From NCBI RefSeq assembly GCF_014637795.1, contig NZ_BMFD01000003.1:346878-410877 (forward strand): a stretch of DNA of 64,000 nt, read 5' to 3'. The notes under the pieces were generated by a model. It was given only the letters and a program-made list of their open reading frames with translations. It ran no database searches and was not told the origin of the DNA. The DNA is from Belliella aquatica. GTDB taxonomy: Bacteria; Bacteroidota; Bacteroidia; Cytophagales; Cyclobacteriaceae. Position numbers and translations under genes: made by a program. Shown here piece by piece: positions 38,224-45,966 of the stretch. Numbering within the stretch: position 1 is the first letter of the stretch; each line of letters begins with the position of its first letter.

Positions 38224-38254
38224 GTCATTTCGACCATCGGGAGAAATCTCAAAC
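38224..38254. repeat. Interspersed repeat copy 2 (GTCATTTCGACC...)
   Basis: Second, identical copy in the same orientation, in the 336-base spacer 38088-38423. The rest of that spacer has no gene; it also contains CTTGTACTACAAATGTT (38363-38379), of which a one-mismatch copy lies near 42890. Confidence 0.85.
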
Positions 38255-38423
38255 ATAAATAATATTTATTGGTGTAAGATAGAGTTCATCGTCTATTTTG
38301 CCTAGTAGCTAACCCCAACATGTTAACGTATCTACAATACAAAGCCTGCTAAATTGGAAAGCCTTGTACTACAAATGTTATTTCTATTAAAACTAATCCT
38401 TTTTTATCATTCAAGCAAATCAA

Positions 38424-39623
38424 TCAATAAAGCAAATAAGCCTTACTCAGCTCTTTGAATTTCTCCAAATCAGCTTGCCAAGTAGCTCGGATTTCTAGTT
38501 CGGTTTTGCCGGCTAGGATGTCTTTTCGGAGTTGGTCGGTGCCGGCTAGTTTGTCGAAGAAATTGTTGAAGAATTTTTCCTTTTTTCCAGAAGTCTGATA
38601 GGCTTCCAGCAAATACTCCAAGGTAAATCGATGTGTCAAGGGTACACTTCTCAAATCTCTCCCATAGCAAAGTTTATTTTGGTGTGGAGGATTTTTTGAC
38701 ATGCCATCTATGCTGACCGGTTTGAAGGAAAATTCGCCATATTTTGCATCAGGGAAACCATACACTTGAAAAGGAAAATAGGTACCTCTGCCAACAGAAA
38801 TATCAGTTCCTTCGAAAAAACAAAGCGAAGGATATAGTCTTATGGAAAGATCATTGGGTAAATTGGGTGATGGCTTCACCGGTAAACTGTAAGCCATTTC
38901 TCTTGACCAATTTTCAATTTTGATGATTTCCAACTCGGTTTTTACCTTGTTTTTCAACCAACCTTCTCCATTGATCATATTTGCAAGTTCGCCTACAGTA
39001 AGTCCATGCACTACAGGAATAGGGTGCATTCCGACAAAACTCTCAAAGCCCTTTTTCAAAACAGGTCCATCAATATAGTCTCCATTTGGATTTGGTCTAT
39101 CCAAAATCAGCATTGGAATCTTATTTTCAGCAGCACTTTCCATTACATAATGCATCGTGCTGATGTAGGTGTAAAAGCGCAAACCTACATCCTGCAAATC
39201 ATAAATGATCAAATCTAGCCCTTTGAGAGATTCAGGGGAGGGCTTTTTATTATTTCCATAAAGAGAAACAAGCGGAAGTCCCGATCTAGAATCAATTTCA
39301 TTGTTTACAGCTTCTCCAGCATCTGCATCACCCCGAAAACCATGTTCGGGAACGAAAACTTTCACCACATCGATTCCTTCCATCATCAGAAAGTCAACCA
39401 AGTGGATGTTATTTTTGGTACTCAGAATACTGGTTTGATTGACAACAAGTCCTATTTTTTTACCTTGAAGCTGTTCTAAGTATTCCTCTAATCTATCCGC
39501 AGCAGGTAAGATTTGGGAGTTTACCTTTTGCAGGACTAGCCCAGTTTTTGTTTGAGGGCTTTGACAAAATGCCAAGCTTTGAAGTAAAAAAGTAAGAAGG
39601 AATGCGATTTTCATTTGCTTCAT
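38424..39623 (-). CDS. DUF1343 / NamZ-type exo-beta-N-acetylmuramidase, exported
   Basis: 399-residue protein of the DUF1343 family, whose characterised member NamZ removes terminal MurNAc from peptidoglycan fragments. Markers: GLVVNQTSI, FVPEHGFRGDADAGE, LIIYDLQDVGLRFYTYISTM and LDRPNPNGDYIDGP. Signal peptide of about 21 residues; the ATG at 39614 (MKIAFLL) is the more natural start, since the ATG at 39623 overlaps the start codon of the divergent permease gene. Probable role: cell-wall turnover or muropeptide use. Confidence 0.9.
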   Translation of the reverse strand: MKQMKIAFLLTFLLQSLAFCQSPQTKTGLVLQKVNSQILPAADRLEEYLEQLQGKKIGLVVNQTSILSTKNNIHLVDFLMMEGIDVVKVFVPEHGFRGDADAGEAVNNEIDSRSGLPLVSLYGNNKKPSPESLKGLDLIIYDLQDVGLRFYTYISTMHYVMESAAENKIPMLILDRPNPNGDYIDGPVLKKGFESFVGMHPIPVVHGLTVGELANMINGEGWLKNKVKTELEIIKIENWSREMAYSLPVKPSPNLPNDLSIRLYPSLCFFEGTDISVGRGTYFPFQVYGFPDAKYGEFSFKPVSIDGMSKNPPHQNKLCYGRDLRSVPLTHRFTLEYLLEAYQTSGKKEKFFNNFFDKLAGTDQLRKDILAGKTELEIRATWQADLEKFKELSKAYLLY

Positions 39624-40881
39624 GTTATTTTGCGCTAGATTTCCACCAAATTATAAAACTTCGTTGAACCTTTCCTATTTCATTGCCAAAAGAATCAGTT
39701 TTAAGAGAACCGGTGGTTTCACAGGAACGATCCATAGAATTGCAGTTGCCAGCGTGGCGATAGGCTTAGCAATTACGATGATTTCTTTTATGATTCTTGG
39801 AGGTTTTCAAAATGAAATTTCCAACAAGGTATTTTCTTTTACAGGACATTTTCAAAGCATGAAATTTGTATCAGGCAATGCTTTTGAAGAATCTCCCATT
39901 TCTACGAATGCTGATTTTTTCCAAAATTATCAAAATTTAGAATTTATCAAGCATGTTCAAGTTTTTGCGCACAAGCCAGGTTTGCTGAAGGGTGATGAAG
40001 AAGTCGAGGGTGTCTTGATGAAAGGAGTTGGGCCGGATTTTGACTCCTTGAGTTTCAAGCCATCTATTATCAAAGGTCGATTTATTCAGTTTTCAGATTC
40101 TGCTGCGAGCAATGAAATCGTTTTGAGCAAAAAGATAGCCAATAAATTGCTTTTGGATGTGGGAGATCGGGTGACGATGTATTTTGTGCAGGAGCCACCA
40201 AGATTTAGACGATTGGAAATTGTAGGGATTTATGAGACTTTCTTGGAGAATTTCGATGATAAAATTCTTTTAGGTGATATTCAGACCATCAGAAATCTCA
40301 ATGCTTGGACGCCAGATCAGGTTGGAGGCTTTGAGATTTTTGTTGATGATCCGAGCCAATTGGATAGCTATGCAGAGCCTTTGTATGACTTCTTGGATTT
40401 CGATTTAAAGTTGATCAAAGTGACTGAAAAGTATATGGAGATCTTTGATTGGTTGCTTTTGCTCAATAACAATGTCTATGTATTTCTTTCTCTGATTCTG
40501 TTTGTGGCTGCATTTAATATGGTTTCGATCCTGTTTATCCTGATCATGGAAAGAACCCAAATGATCGGTGTGCTCAAGGCTATAGGGGCTAAAAATGCAC
40601 AGATCAGAAGAATTTTTGTATGGAATGGAGTGAGGATAATAAGTCGAGGCTTGCTGATTGGAAATGCGATTGGTATTGGATTCGGATTGCTTCAGGATCA
40701 ATTCAGGATTATTCCCTTGGATTCGGAGAATTACTACATGAGTTTTGTTCCCATTGATTGGAATTGGCCTGTATTTTTATTCCTAAATCTAACCGTGCTG
40801 ATTGTAACCACGCTCGTTTTATTCATTCCAGCGATGCTCATCAGCAATATCAAACCGATCAAAGCAATCAGGTTTGATTGA
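39622..40881 (+). CDS. LolC/LolE-type ABC transporter permease (FtsX-like)
   Basis: Inner-membrane permease of the lipoprotein-release type: TM1 near residue 45, a periplasmic MacB-like domain, and three C-terminal helices (about 280-415) with the FtsX motif MIGVLKAIGAKNAQIRRIF. Length 419 is usual. The ATG at 39622 overlaps the divergent NamZ start, and the first 14 residues look unlike the family, so initiation at the TTG at 39664 (giving M-N-L-S-Y-F-I-A-K-R) is likely. The ATPase partner is not adjacent. Confidence 0.88.
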   Translation: MLFCARFPPNYKTSLNLSYFIAKRISFKRTGGFTGTIHRIAVASVAIGLAITMISFMILGGFQNEISNKVFSFTGHFQSMKFVSGNAFEESPISTNADFFQNYQNLEFIKHVQVFAHKPGLLKGDEEVEGVLMKGVGPDFDSLSFKPSIIKGRFIQFSDSAASNEIVLSKKIANKLLLDVGDRVTMYFVQEPPRFRRLEIVGIYETFLENFDDKILLGDIQTIRNLNAWTPDQVGGFEIFVDDPSQLDSYAEPLYDFLDFDLKLIKVTEKYMEIFDWLLLLNNNVYVFLSLILFVAAFNMVSILFILIMERTQMIGVLKAIGAKNAQIRRIFVWNGVRIISRGLLIGNAIGIGFGLLQDQFRIIPLDSENYYMSFVPIDWNWPVFLFLNLTVLIVTTLVLFIPAMLISNIKPIKAIRFD

Positions 40882-41614
40882 TTGGTTTATAGGTTTTGAA
40901 AATACTTCGGAGTTTCATGTAAAGTACGCCCAATACAGCTTCTTTAAAAATCCCCGTGCTCATCTTGGATGTGCCCCGAGTTCGGTCTGTAAAAATAATA
41001 GGCACCTCGACAATTTTAAATCCTAGTTTCCAAGCAGTGAATTTCATCTCTATTTGAAACGCATAGCCAACAAACTTGATTTTGTTGAGATCCATCGCTT
41101 GGAGCACTTTGGCTGTATAGCATTTGAACCCTGCGGTGGTGTCTTTGATTGGAATCCCAGTAATGAACTGAACGTATTTGCTTGCGAAAAATGACATCAA
41201 GACCCTTCCCATAGGCCAGTTGACGACATTTACACCAGTGATATACCTTGAGCCAATGGCCATATCAAAGCCTTCGTTTGCACAAGCATGATGCAGTTTG
41301 ATCAGGTCATCAGGATTATGTGAAAAATCAGCATCCATTTCAAAAATGTACGAATAGCCTTTTTCCAAGGCGTATTTGAAACCTGTGATATAAGCCGTGC
41401 CAAGTCCTAATTTCCCTTTTCTCTGAATCAGATGAAGCCGACCAGTAAATTCATTTTGGAGTTTGATGACCTCCAAAGCAGTTCCGTCGGGGGAATTATC
41501 ATCTATGATCAAAAGCTCAAAATTACCTTCAAGATTCATGACAGCATGAATAACCTCCCGGATATTTTCCAGTTCGTTGAAAGTAGGAATGATGACTAAT
41601 TTTTCTTTTTCCAT
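40868..41614 (-). CDS. Polyprenol-phosphate mannose/glucose synthase-like GT2
   Basis: GT-A glycosyltransferase of 248 residues resembling dolichol-phosphate mannosyltransferase (DPM1). N-terminal VIIPTFNELENI, the nucleotide-binding LIIDDNSPDGTA, the metal motif FEMDADFSHNPDD and the acceptor part DTTAGFKCY and FTDRTRGTSKMS agree with the family. No C-terminal membrane helices, so it is membrane-peripheral. It would charge a polyprenyl phosphate with a hexose for glycan assembly. Its 3' end overlaps the convergent permease gene by 14 bp. Confidence 0.9.
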   Translation of the reverse strand: MEKEKLVIIPTFNELENIREVIHAVMNLEGNFELLIIDDNSPDGTALEVIKLQNEFTGRLHLIQRKGKLGLGTAYITGFKYALEKGYSYIFEMDADFSHNPDDLIKLHHACANEGFDMAIGSRYITGVNVVNWPMGRVLMSFFASKYVQFITGIPIKDTTAGFKCYTAKVLQAMDLNKIKFVGYAFQIEMKFTAWKLGFKIVEVPIIFTDRTRGTSKMSTGIFKEAVLGVLYMKLRSIFKTYKPINQT

Positions 41615-41716
41615 AAGACCAATCTCAAAAGTAGGATTAAATCAGCATATAAATAATGAAAAACAGTTAAAATGATATAATTTCGACACTAAAATAAACC
41701 CAATCAAGAAAGTGTA

Positions 41717-42601
41717 ATGAGTCAAATAGCAATAATTACCTATGAAGCAAAAGGTTCCTATGCAGCTAACAATGTGGAAGATGAAGATCAGGTTTTGGCA
41801 TCTATTTTAGATGAAATTGCTGTTGACTACAAATTTGAGATTTGGTCAGATAAGGCGGTTGATTGGAGTCAATATACTTGCTTGCTACTCAAATCACCTT
41901 GGGATTATTTTGATCGGTATGAAGAGTTTTTGGCTTGGTGCAAACAAATCCAAGATTTGGGGATTCCGGTTTACAATGATTTGGAAACGGTTATTTGGAA
42001 TTCAGATAAGAAGTATTTGAAGGAAATTGATGAGAAAGGTTTCCCGATTGTGAAAACCAAGTTTTTGGAAAAGGGAAAAAGTGCAGCTGATGTATATGCT
42101 TGTTTTGCGCTTTATGATGTTCAGGAATTGATTATCAAGCCAACAGTCAGTGGAGGCGCCAAGCATACTTTGAAAATCAACGTGCGCGATTTTGAGTTGA
42201 AGAAAATGCAAATTGATGATTTACTGAGACAAGAGGACTTTATGGTGCAGCCTTTTGTAGAGGAAATTGTAGCAGTAGGGGAGTATTCCTATATTTTCTT
42301 CGATGGTAAATTTTCCCATGCTGTTCTCAAAAGTGCCAAATCAGGAGATTTCCGTGTTCAACATTTCTTTGGTGGTGAAATCACGATTGTTCAGCCAAGT
42401 AATGGTGAATTAGCATACCTTGAGTCTTTAGTAGAGGCTTTTGCGAAAGATACGCTTTATGCTAGAGTTGATGGTGTATGGAGAGGAGATAGGTTTTTAT
42501 TGATGGAGTTGGAATTGATCGAGCCTTACCTCTTTTTATTCACTTCAGAGGCAGCCAAACTCAATTATATCCATGCACTCAAGAGTAGACTTTTTTCATA
42601 A
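41717..42601 (+). CDS. ATP-grasp domain protein
   Basis: 294-residue protein of the glutathione-synthetase/RimK-like ATP-grasp superfamily. Segments LIIKPTVSGGAKHTLKI (ATP-binding loop), FMVQPFVEEI and LYARVDGVWRGDRFLLMELELIEPYLF (metal-binding Glu residues) are clear. Such enzymes ligate a carboxylate to an amine or thiol; the substrates are unknown. Monocistronic. Confidence 0.8.
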   Translation: MSQIAIITYEAKGSYAANNVEDEDQVLASILDEIAVDYKFEIWSDKAVDWSQYTCLLLKSPWDYFDRYEEFLAWCKQIQDLGIPVYNDLETVIWNSDKKYLKEIDEKGFPIVKTKFLEKGKSAADVYACFALYDVQELIIKPTVSGGAKHTLKINVRDFELKKMQIDDLLRQEDFMVQPFVEEIVAVGEYSYIFFDGKFSHAVLKSAKSGDFRVQHFFGGEITIVQPSNGELAYLESLVEAFAKDTLYARVDGVWRGDRFLLMELELIEPYLFLFTSEAAKLNYIHALKSRLFS

Positions 42602-43024
42602 CTGTATCCATAAAAAATTTTCTTTCCAAAAAAGGAATTCAATAGAGCCAAAGTAGTGGGTTTTACCCAAGGTATGGTGAGTGAGGATTCCCGCTTTTTT
42701 ATGTCATTTTTAGGTTCAAAATGACAGAGTCAAAAAAAAATTAAAAAAAAAGTAAAGTTTTTTTAATTTTTTTTCGCGCTTCTGAATGCATCAATTTGGG
42801 GTGAAATACAAATTTCTTCGAGTGATAATCATTTACTTTTTTGTGTAAGTTTTTCATCTTGATAAATTTAGTTTGAAAGCATTTTTTGTCTTGTACTACA
42901 GATGTTTAGCATGTTTGGAAATCAAAAAATATGTGCAATATTGGTGTATGAATTGATGATTTAGCTTGCTGAATAGTCAATTTTTAGACAAGGAAATCAA
43001 GTAAAATAACTAACATTAAATATC
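42602..43024. other. Intergenic, AT-rich
   Basis: 423 bases without a credible gene. It holds a homopolymer-rich stretch at about 42733-42775 (A-runs followed by T-runs, able to fold back) and a CTTGTACTACA-containing element near 42890 that resembles one near 38364. Confidence 0.5.
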
Positions 43025-43237
43025 ATGAAAAACACAAAAAAATTGATTTTGGCAAATGTATTTGCAATGCTTGCAGTAATACTATTTCTTACTCTAGGTA
43101 ATACGTTTGGGATTGAATTTGGAAGTGCATCAACTTCCTTATTGGTAAAGGCTTTGTTCCTTTTGACTCCGCAGGTAGGGTTTATTTATCTGTATTGGAT
43201 GTCATTAAGGTCATCTGAAGAAGGAGAGATTGCTTAG
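43025..43237 (+). CDS. Small hypothetical membrane protein
   Basis: 70 residues with two hydrophobic helices (about 7-28 and 40-60) and a short charged tail (RSSEEGEIA). No recognised domain. The ATG at 43025 and the strong terminator just downstream make it a credible gene. It is the last gene before the tRNA and the island. Confidence 0.65.
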   Translation: MKNTKKLILANVFAMLAVILFLTLGNTFGIEFGSASTSLLVKALFLLTPQVGFIYLYWMSLRSSEEGEIA

Positions 43238-43259
43238 GTTTATATTGGTTTATGTGGAA

Positions 43260-43293
43260 AAATGTCCGACTGAGAATGTTGGGCATTTTTTTT
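43260..43293 (+). terminator. Rho-independent terminator
   Basis: 11-bp stem AAATGTCCGAC / GTTGGGCATTT with two wobble pairs and a T8 tract, just behind the small membrane protein gene. Confidence 0.88.
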
Positions 43294-43359
43294 ATGCTAA
43301 ATTTTCTAGCAGAAAATCAGGGATTTAAGAATTGTTAAAGTTTTTTCGAACTCGACTAT

Positions 43360-43389
43360 TTGGAATATTAAGTATTCAAGCTACCTTTG
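43360..43389 (+). promoter_or_regulatory. Strong Bacteroidetes promoter (TTG-N19-TACCTTTG)
   Basis: A -33 TTG at 43360-43362 and a -7 TACCTTTG at 43382-43389 are 19 bases apart, preceded by a T-rich stretch. This is the best consensus promoter in the window and of the kind that drives stable RNA genes. It precedes the tRNA-Ser gene by about 160 bases; the leader between them is filled with tandem repeats. Confidence 0.8.
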
Positions 43390-43464
43390 CAATCCGTAAA
43401 GCAAGCAATTGAACAAGCGGATTTAAAGATGTAGTAGATTTATCTGTTATTAATCTTTAAAATA

Positions 43465-43566
43465 AGAGGACTGGCAGATTTATCTGCTATCAGCCTTTGA
43501 AAGAAAATAGAGGAGTGGCAGATTTATCTGCTATCAACCTTTGAGAAAAAATAGAGGAGTGGCAGA
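43465..43566 (+). repeat. 44-bp tandem repeat ending in the tRNA-Ser 5' end
   Basis: Units start at 43465, 43509 and 43553, exactly 44 bp apart, each beginning AGAGGA and containing TGGCAGA. The first two continue with TTTATCTGCTATCA, CCTTTGA and an A-rich end. A more degenerate fourth unit lies just upstream (about 43437). The third start is the true tRNA 5' end, so the first 14 bases of the tRNA are present as decoy copies in its own leader. Confidence 0.85.
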
Positions 43567-43637
43567 GTGGTCGATCGCGGCGGTCTTGAAAACCGTTGTA
43601 CCGTGAGGTACCGGGGGTTCGAATCCCTCCTCCTCTG
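43553..43637 (+). tRNA. tRNA-Ser (anticodon UGA)
   Basis: 85-base class II tRNA. The acceptor stem AGAGGAG / CTCCTCT is perfect, the anticodon loop is CTTGAAA giving UGA, the variable arm TACCGTGAGGTA is long, as in serine tRNAs, and the T-loop is TTCGAAT. The discriminator is G and CA follows; a full CCA is not encoded. It is the likely attachment site of the island that follows. Confidence 0.95.
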
Positions 43638-43643
43638 CAATGT

Positions 43644-43672
43644 GCCAGAACGTAACTGTTCTGGCTTTTTTT
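43644..43672 (+). terminator. tRNA-Ser terminator
   Basis: Perfect 8-bp stem GCCAGAAC / GTTCTGGC, loop GTAACT, then T7. It ends the tRNA transcript. Confidence 0.93.
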
Positions 43673-43802
43673 ATGCTTAAAATTTACTCTGTTAATAACA
43701 TCATTTTTCAGAATAAAATATTTAATAAGTTTTATATACAGTATAAAATATAGATTATAAGCTATTTTTATAATATAAGTGATACTTATATCAACAGACA
43801 AG

Positions 43803-43890
43803 TGTACACACTTTTACCCATGTCATTCCTTTGTATCATGCTTTTACGGATATATTAGTGTGTACATAGGTTAAACATACAGTGTGTACA
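43803..43890. promoter_or_regulatory. Three copies of AGTGTGTACA upstream of the integrase
   Basis: The 10-mer AGTGTGTACA occurs at 43857-43866 and 43881-43890, and as its reverse complement at 43803-43812. All lie between tRNA-Ser and the integrase start. Candidate arm-type recombinase sites or operators for the int/xis module. The remaining bases of this 300-bp spacer are AT-rich without a gene. Confidence 0.6.
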
Positions 43891-43976
43891 GTGTCGGTAC
43901 TGTCATTTTTTTTCACTATCTTGATAAGAAATAAGGGGTGTAAAAATGGCCTTCAAAGGTCTTTAAACAATGTTTT

Positions 43977-45236
43977 ATGTCAATTTTCAGGAAGCTAAAT
44001 TTATCAATTTTATCAAGGGAAACTGGTGCCAATAGCAACGAAGTAACTATCTATATTAATATTAGAGTTACTGACCTTGGAACCAAGAGAAAATCAGTTG
44101 GAATTACCATTCCTAAAAAGAATTATTCAAATGGTCAGATCATTGGCAGAACCGACATTGCTCGAAATGCTATTAAAAAGATTGAATCTATAAAAGATAA
44201 ACTTCAGGAATCTTTTGATGACTTGGTAGAAAGGGAAATGGTTCCTTATCCTGATTTGGTGATTGAAAATTTAAGTAGGGAAGAAAAAAATTCAATTGGT
44301 TTAATGACTTTGTGTGATAAAGTTCTTGAACAAAAAAATCTTGCTGTAAAAGCCGGCCAATCTTCGAAGGATTTACCAGAAAAGTTCAGAACTCTTAAAA
44401 CTCAATTACAGGGATACCTTCAAAGCAGCTTTAATAAAAATGATACCTATTTGCATAGAATAAATTTTGAATTCATTTCAAGTTTTGCTCATTACCTCTT
44501 GTCACCAGAGGTTAATAATGGTAATGTAACAGTAAATAAAAAGATGTCAAATCTTAGTCAGGTATTTACTTATGCTGTAAAAAATGATTGGATGCGAAGA
44601 AATCCTGTTGATGATTGGAGATCCTTGCCAGAACCAAGCACTAATAATGAATTTTTAACTGAGGAAGAACTTCTAAAAGTTTATGAATTTGAACTTGAAA
44701 ATGATTCCTATGAAATAGTTAAAGACGCGTTTATTTTTATGTGCTTAACTGGTCTTGCTATTTCAGATACAAAAAGGCTTACTTATAAGCAGATTGCTGA
44801 AAGAGATGGGCAATGTCATATTGTATATGTAAGAAAGAAGACTCAAAAGCTAATGGAGATTCCTTTATTGGGTAAAGCTGAAGAGATATTAAAAAAATAC
44901 TACAACAAACCACTGCAGCTTTCAAAGAAAAAGTCTCGGATCAAAACTATTGAAGACCCTATTTTCCCGATTCAGGCAGATCCATTGTTTAATAAGAAGC
45001 TGAAAAGGATGTTTGAATACAACGAGCTTGAACTTGATTTTGATATTTCTTCACATTGTGGAAGAAAAACATTTGGAAATCTTGTATCTGTAAAGATGGG
45101 TATGTCTCATGCTTCTGCACTTTTGGGTCACAGTTCAGTCAAAACCACAGAGAAAAACTACGTTGATAATTTCTCCAAGGATGCATCAAAAGAGAGGAAT
45201 AAGGATATGGTTAAATTTCTATCAAATCTTAGTTAA
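43977..45236 (+). CDS. Tyrosine site-specific recombinase (CTnDOT-like integrase)
   Basis: 419-residue integrase of the Bacteroidetes SAM-like family. An arm-binding-type N-terminus, a SAM-like core-binding domain (about 105-215) and a catalytic domain (about 225-400). Visible catalytic residues: H360 and R363 in SHCGRKTFG, H385 in LLGHSSVKTT and the nucleophile Y395. At the box I position where most tyrosine recombinases have Arg, the motif reads TGLAISD (A261); loss of this Arg is known in the CTnDOT group. It reads away from the adjacent tRNA-Ser, its probable target. Confidence 0.92.
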   Translation: MSIFRKLNLSILSRETGANSNEVTIYINIRVTDLGTKRKSVGITIPKKNYSNGQIIGRTDIARNAIKKIESIKDKLQESFDDLVEREMVPYPDLVIENLSREEKNSIGLMTLCDKVLEQKNLAVKAGQSSKDLPEKFRTLKTQLQGYLQSSFNKNDTYLHRINFEFISSFAHYLLSPEVNNGNVTVNKKMSNLSQVFTYAVKNDWMRRNPVDDWRSLPEPSTNNEFLTEEELLKVYEFELENDSYEIVKDAFIFMCLTGLAISDTKRLTYKQIAERDGQCHIVYVRKKTQKLMEIPLLGKAEEILKKYYNKPLQLSKKKSRIKTIEDPIFPIQADPLFNKKLKRMFEYNELELDFDISSHCGRKTFGNLVSVKMGMSHASALLGHSSVKTTEKNYVDNFSKDASKERNKDMVKFLSNLS

Positions 45237-45247
45237 AACCCCGAATT

Positions 45248-45274
45248 ATAATTATTCCTAAAAAGAATAATTAT
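45248..45274. terminator. Hairpin between integrase and HTH gene
   Basis: Perfect 10-bp inverted repeat ATAATTATTC / GAATAATTAT around CTAAAAA. All A/T-rich, so either a weak terminator for the integrase gene or an operator for the HTH gene 45 bases further on. Confidence 0.5.
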
Positions 45275-45318
45275 CATCTTTTTCGTATCTTGTAGTCTAA
45301 ACATAACACATTTCGGAT

Positions 45319-45711
45319 ATGAGTGAACAAGAGCAAAAGAGTCTCCAATTTATTGAGAACAGGATTGAAAGTATACTTAAAAATATGTTTGAAGATTTTA
45401 AAAGATCACTTTCTAAAGATTTAAAAATTAAGCAGTCGGGGCAAATGAAACAAGAAGAAGAGATTCTCCAAGAAAATAATGTCAAGTATTTGAAAGCTGG
45501 TGAAGCTGCCAAGATGTTAAATGTGAGTACAAGAACACTTCAGAGATGGAGGAAGTCATGTGATATTCCACACATCACCCGAAGAGGTCTTGCTTACTAC
45601 TCACATAAAGATATCAAAGCGATTTTGAATGGCGAACTTGATATTTCAAGATCAAAAGAAGAAGTGCAAACAATTAAAAGAGGAAGAAAGCCTGTTTTGG
45701 GCGAATATTAA
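45319..45711 (+). CDS. Helix-turn-helix (MerR/excisionase-like) DNA-binding protein
   Basis: 130 residues: a helical N-terminal 55 residues, then an HTH_17-type winged helix (about 55-110, YLKAGEAAKMLNVSTRTLQRW), then a basic tail (KRGRKP). Proteins of this type next to an integrase act as recombination directionality factors or regulators of element genes. Same strand as int, 82 bp downstream. Confidence 0.85.
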   Translation: MSEQEQKSLQFIENRIESILKNMFEDFKRSLSKDLKIKQSGQMKQEEEILQENNVKYLKAGEAAKMLNVSTRTLQRWRKSCDIPHITRRGLAYYSHKDIKAILNGELDISRSKEEVQTIKRGRKPVLGEY

Positions 45712-45717
45712 TCAAGA

Positions 45718-45966
45718 TCAAGTTTTTTCAATAATGTTTTTGATTGCTATTTCACAAGATACCCTTTCGATTTGTTCAATATTTAGCTCCGGTAAGCAGT
45801 CATTTCCCGATTGATCTTTGACCCCTATAATCCAGATACTCATGAGAGTTATCCCAGTTGCCGGTTCTGGGATTTCCTTACACCTAAAGACAACAAGATA
45901 AAGTGTTCCACCTTCCGAATAAGGGAAGGCAGAACCATGGTAATTATTTTGACTATTTTTATCCAT
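45718..45966 (-). CDS. Hypothetical small protein
   Basis: 82 residues, not recognised. The sequence has beta-strand character in the middle (GTLYLVVFRC) and an acidic helical end. Its ATG overlaps by one base the stop of the DUF932 gene upstream (TAATG), which suggests translational coupling and supports it as a real gene. It is the last gene of a minus-strand run. Confidence 0.65.
   Translation of the reverse strand: MDKNSQNNYHGSAFPYSEGGTLYLVVFRCKEIPEPATGITLMSIWIIGVKDQSGNDCLPELNIEQIERVSCEIAIKNIIEKT

Noticed and set aside
43421-43566. CRISPR-like array
   Set aside because: Repeats are directly abutting 44-bp units without unique spacers and no cas genes are near.
43490-43801. 103-residue open frame antisense to tRNA-Ser
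   Set aside because: The middle reads as the reverse of the tRNA and its repeats ([15 protein letters not shown]), a well-known spurious translation.
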